From positions 248,001-312,000 of the forward strand of contig NZ_BOVP01000004.1 in assembly GCF_018403745.1 (NCBI RefSeq): a stretch of DNA of 64,000 nt, given 5' to 3'. Each line of letters starts with the position of its first letter. Position 1 is the first letter of the stretch. Shown here piece by piece: positions 59,675 through 64,000 of the stretch. Under the pieces are notes generated by a model. That model had not been told where the DNA came from, did no database searches, and saw only the letters and a list, made by a program, of their open reading frames with translations. Origin of the DNA: Lactococcus formosensis (GTDB lineage Bacteria; Bacillota; Bacilli; Lactobacillales; Streptococcaceae). A program made the translations under genes and the position numbers.

Positions 59675-61675
59675 TTAATCTTCGATAATTTCTTCAAAAT
59701 CAACGGTTCCCTTACGTTTATTGGCTGAAATGACACGAATTTTTAGGACATCACCCATACGGTAAGTTTTTTCCGATTTTTTACCTTTGAAAATATCTTC
59801 TTCTTCATCGAATTCAATGGCTTCTTCAACACCTGTGTGAAGATTGACTGTACGAATCAAACCTTGAACCGTATTATCAAGTTCCATGAAAAGACCAAAC
59901 TTTTGAACACCAGTTACGGTTGCTGAGTAAACTTCACCGATATGATCTTGCATATACTCCGCTTTTTTCATGGCATCTACGATTCGCTCTGTCACCACTG
60001 CACGATGTTCCATGTCAGAAGACTGTTTAGCGATTTCCGGTAAACGTTCCTTCCATTCTTCTTTCGTACGGTTTGAGTGATCTTTTGGATAAAGATGAAG
60101 CAAACGATGCACGATCAAGTCCGGATAACGACGAATCGGACTGGTAAAGTGAGTGTAGTCTGTCGCAGCTAAACCATAGTGCTGTGTATTTTTTTCCGAA
60201 TAAAGAGCAGTCGACATCGTGTGGCGCAATTGATATGTCAGTGTTTTTTCAAAAGCCGTTCCTTTAATCTCTTCCGCAAAGTAATTCACAGCTTCATGAG
60301 AGTTTGAACTCAAGCTAAAGCCAGCATCAGCCGCCTTTTCCATTAATTTAGCAAATGCTTTTTCTTTCGGCTTGTCATGTACGCGATAAAGTGACGGCAA
60401 TTTTTTCTTTTGGAAATCAAGTGCAACCGTTTCGTTGGCTGCCAACATGAAGGATTCAATCATCCGTTCTGCTGTACCTCGTTCACGTTTCACAACATCA
60501 ATCGCGTGACCTTTTTCATCTAAGATAACTTTTGCTTCACTTTCGTCAAATTCGATCATGCCACGTTGATGACGCATCTCTTCGAGCAGTGCATGAAGTT
60601 CCCCAGCGATAGCGACAGAATCCACAATTTTAGGAAATTGCTCTAAACTTTCGCGATGTCCTTCTTGCCCTTTATTGAGCATCTTGTTTACTGTTGAATA
60701 AGTCATACGGTAAGTTGTCTTAATCACAGACGGACCAATCTTATAATTGATAATTTTACCAGAGCTATTGATTTCCATAACACAGGACATCGTCAAACGC
60801 TCTTGCGCTTCATTCAATGAACAGAGGTTATTGGACAGCTTAACAGGTAACATTGGCACGACACGATCGGTAACATAGACAGATGTAGCACGCGCAAAAG
60901 CTTCATCATCCAAAGGTGAGCCGTCAGTAACATAGTGAGAAACGTCAGCGATGTGAACACCCAGTTCATAATTTCCGTTGTCTAACTTCTTAACATGAAT
61001 GGCATCATCTAAGTCTTTCGAATCTTCACCATCAATTGTATAAGTGATTTCTGAGCGATAATCGTCACGCCCTGCAAAATCCTCTTCCGTCAATTCCTCT
61101 GGGATTGCTTCGGTCTGCGCCATTGTTTCTGCTGTAAATTCTTGCGGAATTTTCATAGCGCAAAGCACTTCTAAAATATCAATCCCCACATCATCCTTGT
61201 GTCCGATAATTTCTAACATTTGTCCTTCAAATGCTTTATTTTCATCGGGATGTTGTGTTACTTTAACGCTGACAACATCACCTTCTTGTACTTCAGGCAG
61301 CGGCTGCTTGATGTATAAAGGATCTGTGATTTTATCATTGTAAAGTTGAATCGTACCTTTGTAGCCTGTAAGTTTGCTTTGACGGCTGGATAAGCTTTGG
61401 TAGCTCCCAACAGTTTCCGTCACTGAACGTTTTGTGATTTTGATTATTTGTCCATCTGCACCACGTTTGGCATTTTTTTGATGAAGCACACGAACAAGGA
61501 CTGTATCTCCATCCATTGCTGATTTGGTAAATTTTGGTGAGATGAAAATGTCATTACTCTTGTCAATCGCATCGAGCGGGTTCACAAAGCCAAATCCCTT
61601 CGGATGCTTATGAAAAACGCCTTCAACTTCGTTTTTTTCTGGTGTATTAATAATTAAATCTGATATTTTTGCCAT
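59675..61675 (-). CDS. rnr: Ribonuclease R / VacB-family 3'-5' exoribonuclease
   Basis: 666 residues: two cold-shock-like domains (GVFHKHPKGFGFVNP at about 20-35 and a second near 100-160), an RNB catalytic domain with acidic motif YTIDGEDSKDLDDAIHV and SVYVTDRVVPMLP, and a C-terminal S1 domain (VYSATVTGVQKFGLFMELD). It degrades structured RNA. It lacks the N-terminal helix-turn-helix and basic tail of long RNase R proteins, so it is at the short end of the family. A TGTTATAAT promoter lies about 40 bases upstream. Confidence 0.93.
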   Translation of the reverse strand: MAKISDLIINTPEKNEVEGVFHKHPKGFGFVNPLDAIDKSNDIFISPKFTKSAMDGDTVLVRVLHQKNAKRGADGQIIKITKRSVTETVGSYQSLSSRQSKLTGYKGTIQLYNDKITDPLYIKQPLPEVQEGDVVSVKVTQHPDENKAFEGQMLEIIGHKDDVGIDILEVLCAMKIPQEFTAETMAQTEAIPEELTEEDFAGRDDYRSEITYTIDGEDSKDLDDAIHVKKLDNGNYELGVHIADVSHYVTDGSPLDDEAFARATSVYVTDRVVPMLPVKLSNNLCSLNEAQERLTMSCVMEINSSGKIINYKIGPSVIKTTYRMTYSTVNKMLNKGQEGHRESLEQFPKIVDSVAIAGELHALLEEMRHQRGMIEFDESEAKVILDEKGHAIDVVKRERGTAERMIESFMLAANETVALDFQKKKLPSLYRVHDKPKEKAFAKLMEKAADAGFSLSSNSHEAVNYFAEEIKGTAFEKTLTYQLRHTMSTALYSEKNTQHYGLAATDYTHFTSPIRRYPDLIVHRLLHLYPKDHSNRTKEEWKERLPEIAKQSSDMEHRAVVTERIVDAMKKAEYMQDHIGEVYSATVTGVQKFGLFMELDNTVQGLIRTVNLHTGVEEAIEFDEEEDIFKGKKSEKTYRMGDVLKIRVISANKRKGTVDFEEIIED

Positions 61676-61759
61676 TATTATCTTTCTGTTTTTTAAATCT
61701 ATCTTTTCTATTATAACACACCCTACGAGACGTCTTTTGTTTTGAAATGTTTTTTGTGT

Positions 61760-62878
61760 TCATTCTTCTTTTTTATTCACATAGAGATTCATTTCCTTTT
61801 GATAATGACTCATCTCCCATTCTGAATGATTTGCATTTAAATGTCGTGCTAAAAGATAGGCAATGTAAGGTCCTGTAGTTAGTCCTGAGGAACCTAACCC
61901 ACTCGCAACACTCAAGCCTTCTTCCTGCTCTACAGGGCCAAAGAAAGGTGCAAAATCGTCAGTATAGGCGCGGGTCCCAACACGGTAGCTATAAGTTGTG
62001 TCTGCAAAATAATCTTCCTTCAAGAAGGTTTGCACGCCTTTAGTCAGTTGCTCAAAAGCTTCTTGTGTCGGTTCTAAATCCCAGCCTGCTTCATTTTCAT
62101 GCGTTGCGCCCAAAAGTAGACGGCCATTTTGAAAAGGAATCAGGTCGGCTTCACCTTCTAAGAAAGCAACCGGCCATTTCTCTGTCTCAAAGTTGGTCTC
62201 AAAAGACAACAGTTGCCCTTTCTGGGGCGATACTTTGGCTGTATAACCCAGTTGATCCAGTAAAGTTTTCAATGCTGGTCCCGGTGTCAAAACAAGTTCA
62301 TCTACTTCTACTTCCACTTCCTCTTGCACTGAAGTCACTCGCCATTTTGCATTCTCCTTCTTGACTTGGGCTTCTTCGCTTACTACACGGACACCGCGGG
62401 TTTGGGCACGTTTCCGAAGATGTTGCAAGTAAGCTTTTCCATCAAGTCGTGCGCCTCCAGAGATGTATAAGCTTTCGACAGGTTTTAGCAAGGGCAGCAT
62501 AGCTGTCGTTTCTTCTGTGGTGAGATGGCGCACTTCCCCAATCTCTGGTGCCGTTGCACGTCGCTCTAAAGCAAGCTGTTCGAGGTCTTGAAGCGCTTGT
62601 GGACTTCTGACGAAGAGCGTCCCACACTTTTCGTAAATGTTTTCATCTAAGCTGAAGTCTTTGACAAGCTGCTCAAAAAAAGCAGCGCCATCTTTGGCTA
62701 AAGCATACCATTGTTTGTTTCTTCGCTTGGACAACCAAGGAGAAATAATCCCTGCACTGGCACCTGTCGCCTGATTATTGCCAGAATCAAAAACTGTAAT
62801 ATCAAATTTTTCTGTATCTAAGTAATTGGCCAAAGTCATCCCAATGATGCCACCACCAATAATCGCTATTTTTTTCAT
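61760..62878 (-). CDS. FAD-dependent oxidoreductase (DadA/glycine oxidase-like)
   Basis: 372 residues of the DAO family. The FAD-binding Rossmann motif is at the N-terminus (KIAIIGGGIIGMTLANYL), with a C-terminal block SVASGLGSSGLTTGPYIA. Members oxidise amino acids or related amines, giving keto or imino acids and peroxide; substrate unknown. The ATG lies six bases after TGGAATAAT with no ribosome site, so the mRNA is probably leaderless. Confidence 0.85.
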   Translation of the reverse strand: MKKIAIIGGGIIGMTLANYLDTEKFDITVFDSGNNQATGASAGIISPWLSKRRNKQWYALAKDGAAFFEQLVKDFSLDENIYEKCGTLFVRSPQALQDLEQLALERRATAPEIGEVRHLTTEETTAMLPLLKPVESLYISGGARLDGKAYLQHLRKRAQTRGVRVVSEEAQVKKENAKWRVTSVQEEVEVEVDELVLTPGPALKTLLDQLGYTAKVSPQKGQLLSFETNFETEKWPVAFLEGEADLIPFQNGRLLLGATHENEAGWDLEPTQEAFEQLTKGVQTFLKEDYFADTTYSYRVGTRAYTDDFAPFFGPVEQEEGLSVASGLGSSGLTTGPYIAYLLARHLNANHSEWEMSHYQKEMNLYVNKKEE

Positions 62879-62884
62879 AATTTT

Positions 62885-62893
62885 ATTATTCCA
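62885..62893 (-). promoter_or_regulatory. Extended -10 promoter giving a leaderless oxidoreductase mRNA
   Basis: TGGAATAAT ends six bases before the ATG at 62878. Confidence 0.5.
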
Positions 62894-62927
62894 TATGGTA
62901 CTCTTTTAAGTCAACCTAATCTTTTAA

Positions 62928-63452
62928 CTAACTTTTTGTTTTCATTTTACGCTTATAGGAAAGCTCAACAAATTGTCCGTATCGTGTCGTTCCTCGAAAC
63001 TCTAAGTCTGCCGCATATTTCCCATGTGGGAAGAGCGGGATGCCTTCTCCCAAGATAACTGGAGCAATTGTTACTTGATATTCGTCGATAAGATCAGCTT
63101 CCATGAAATCCTTAATCAGCTGGCCACCACCAACTAACCAGATTTCTCCTTGAAGCTCTTTGACAAATGATGTTAGATTACTTGGATGCACAAACTTGAT
63201 ATTGGTTTTGTCTTCCCAAGTTTGTCTTGAAAATACATAAGTCATTTTATCTTCATAGGGCCATGTTTCTAGCCTTTGATCTAAAAGCCATTGGTAAGTT
63301 CTGCTGCCCATGATAACAATATCTACAGATGAGAGAAATCGCGATATACCATTGTCTCCCTCTCCTTCAACAGCCATCAGCCAATCCAAATTATCCTGCT
63401 TATCAGCGATATACCCGTCTAATGTTTGGGCGATAAAAAGTTTTACTGCCAT
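62928..63452 (-). CDS. RibD C-terminal / dihydrofolate reductase-like protein
   Basis: About 174 residues with the RibD_C fold: VKLFIAQTLDGYIADKQDNLDWL, DIVIMGSRTYQWL and EIWLVGGGQLIKDFMEADLIDEY (NADPH-binding Gly-rich loop), ending in TIAPVILGEGIPLF. Such stand-alone proteins are putative NADPH reductases of unknown substrate. The ATG at 63452 (MAVKLFI) follows AAAGGAG; the frame from 63485 has no ribosome site. Confidence 0.85.
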   Translation of the reverse strand: MAVKLFIAQTLDGYIADKQDNLDWLMAVEGEGDNGISRFLSSVDIVIMGSRTYQWLLDQRLETWPYEDKMTYVFSRQTWEDKTNIKFVHPSNLTSFVKELQGEIWLVGGGQLIKDFMEADLIDEYQVTIAPVILGEGIPLFPHGKYAADLEFRGTTRYGQFVELSYKRKMKTKS

Positions 63453-63549
63453 GTGATCTCCTTTTCGTTTCTTAACTTGCTTCATTCAGCTTAGCAAGAC
63501 TAAATTATAAATTCAAGCTAATTGCTCTTGTTTTCTACCATGTTATAAA

Positions 63550-63573
63550 AATAAAAACCATGAAAAACATGGT
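63550..63573 (-). terminator. Terminator of the obg unit
   Basis: ACCATG/CATGGT stem with a five-base loop followed by a T-rich run on the minus strand. Confidence 0.75.
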
Positions 63574-63580
63574 CTTCTTT

Positions 63581-63748
63581 TTATTCATCTTCTTTTTCAT
63601 TTGTTACTTGTGCAGCTTTAGAGAGGCGGAGTTTACCTGAGGGATTATATTTCTTAATCAAAGCATCAATCCGTTCGTCTGTCCAAAAATCTGCTGAGGC
63701 AATAAATTCACCGTTTTCATCACGGTCAGAAATAATCTTAAAGCCCAT
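63581..63748 (-). CDS. Small conserved-type protein downstream of obg
   Basis: 55 residues starting MGFKIISDRDENGEFIASAD, charged, with a FWTDERIDALIKKYNPSGK core. GGAGG lies upstream of the ATG. It begins 18 bases after the obg stop and ends before a terminator, so it is co-transcribed with obg. I do not recognise a functional family. Confidence 0.75.
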   Translation of the reverse strand: MGFKIISDRDENGEFIASADFWTDERIDALIKKYNPSGKLRLSKAAQVTNEKEDE

Positions 63749-63766
63749 CTCAATCCTCCTACGCTA

Positions 63767-64000
63767 TTAATCTACAAATTCAAACTCAAATTTCTCGATA
63801 CGTACCAAGTCACCATCACGTGCGCCTGCCGCACGAAGTTGTTCATCAACACCCATTGAACGGAGTTGACGCGCAAATTTCATGACAGATTCATCACGAT
63901 CAAAGTTAGTCATCTTGAAGAGTTTCTCAAGCTTAGTACCTGACAAGCGCCAAGCGGCATCATCATCACGTGAAATACTGAATGGTTTTTCTTCTTCTTC
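63767..64000 (-). CDS. obg: GTPase Obg, C-terminal end (partial)
   Basis: The last 78 codons of a gene that continues past the window edge. The sequence [22 protein letters not shown] and [20 protein letters not shown], ending [13 protein letters not shown], matches the OCT domain at the C-terminus of Obg/CgtA GTPases. Obg acts in 50S ribosome assembly and stress control. Confidence 0.9.
   Translation of the reverse strand, partial: EEEEKPFSISRDDDAAWRLSGTKLEKLFKMTNFDRDESVMKFARQLRSMGVDEQLRAAGARDGDLVRIEKFEFEFVD

Noticed and set aside
1-64000. Prophage, transposon or integrase in the window
   Set aside because: No integrase, transposase, terminal inverted repeats or phage structural genes were seen; the only signs of transfer are at 56911-59000.

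Overview
The window is one contiguous piece of low-GC Gram-positive chromosome. It looks like Lactococcus, and by gene content (four-gene WxL cell-surface operon, mannitol operon order mtlA-mtlR-mtlF-mtlD, murT-gatD, obg near nadD, pot operon near murB) most like the L. garvieae/petauri/formosensis side of the genus. The genus assignment is an inference from gene families and order, not from a marker alignment. No rRNA, tRNA, CRISPR array, prophage or insertion sequence was recognised. Most genes lie on the minus strand.

Layout. 1-4440: polyamine ABC transporter potABCD, preceded by a roughly 450-nt structured leader that carries a strong promoter and two intrinsic terminators. 4472-4788: 2.6 copies of a 123-bp tandem repeat. 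4819-13675: housekeeping genes (HAD phosphatase, murB, rluD, lspA, M20 peptidase, Mga-like regulator, Spx paralogue, metallophosphoesterase, DUF3048 protein). 13776-19357: mannitol PTS operon with two CcpA sites. 19642-22328: pyroglutamate module (DUF969, DUF979, pcp, gamma-glutamylcyclotransferase). 22499-25055: peroxide and stress genes (ohr/ohrR, DJ-1-like, DUF1304, monooxygenase). 25209-27376: small ABC exporter. 27432-30405: LPXTG protein and an Rgg-type regulator. 30695-32518: lepA. 32649-38181: WxL surface-complex operon with its Mga-type regulator. 38386-39066: acetolactate decarboxylase. 39198-46770: an eight-gene sugar-acid catabolic locus. 46813-50335: queH, a type I toxin-antitoxin candidate, and murT-gatD. 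50370-56631: second ABC exporter and the NAD salvage operon pncB-GNAT-nadE. 56911-59000: GC-rich secreted protein and decayed sequence. 59078-64000: nadD, RNase R, FAD oxidoreductase, DHFR-like protein, a small protein and the end of obg.

The most interesting points are these. (1) The 39198-46770 operon combines an orphan chitobiose/cellobiose-type EIIC, a MupG-like phospho-glycosidase, a deacetylase-type amidohydrolase, a DgaE-type ammonia lyase, a KDG kinase and a KDPG aldolase. Read in order, these could degrade a disaccharide ending in a 2-acetamido aldonic acid, for example chitobionic acid made by LPMOs. (2) At least eight unrelated genes have a -10 element, usually an extended one, only 6-8 bases before the ATG and no ribosome binding site, which implies leaderless mRNAs. 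(3) A holin-like toxin ORF converges with an antisense RNA on a shared terminator, in the par/Fst arrangement. (4) The pot leader looks like a transcription attenuator or riboswitch candidate.
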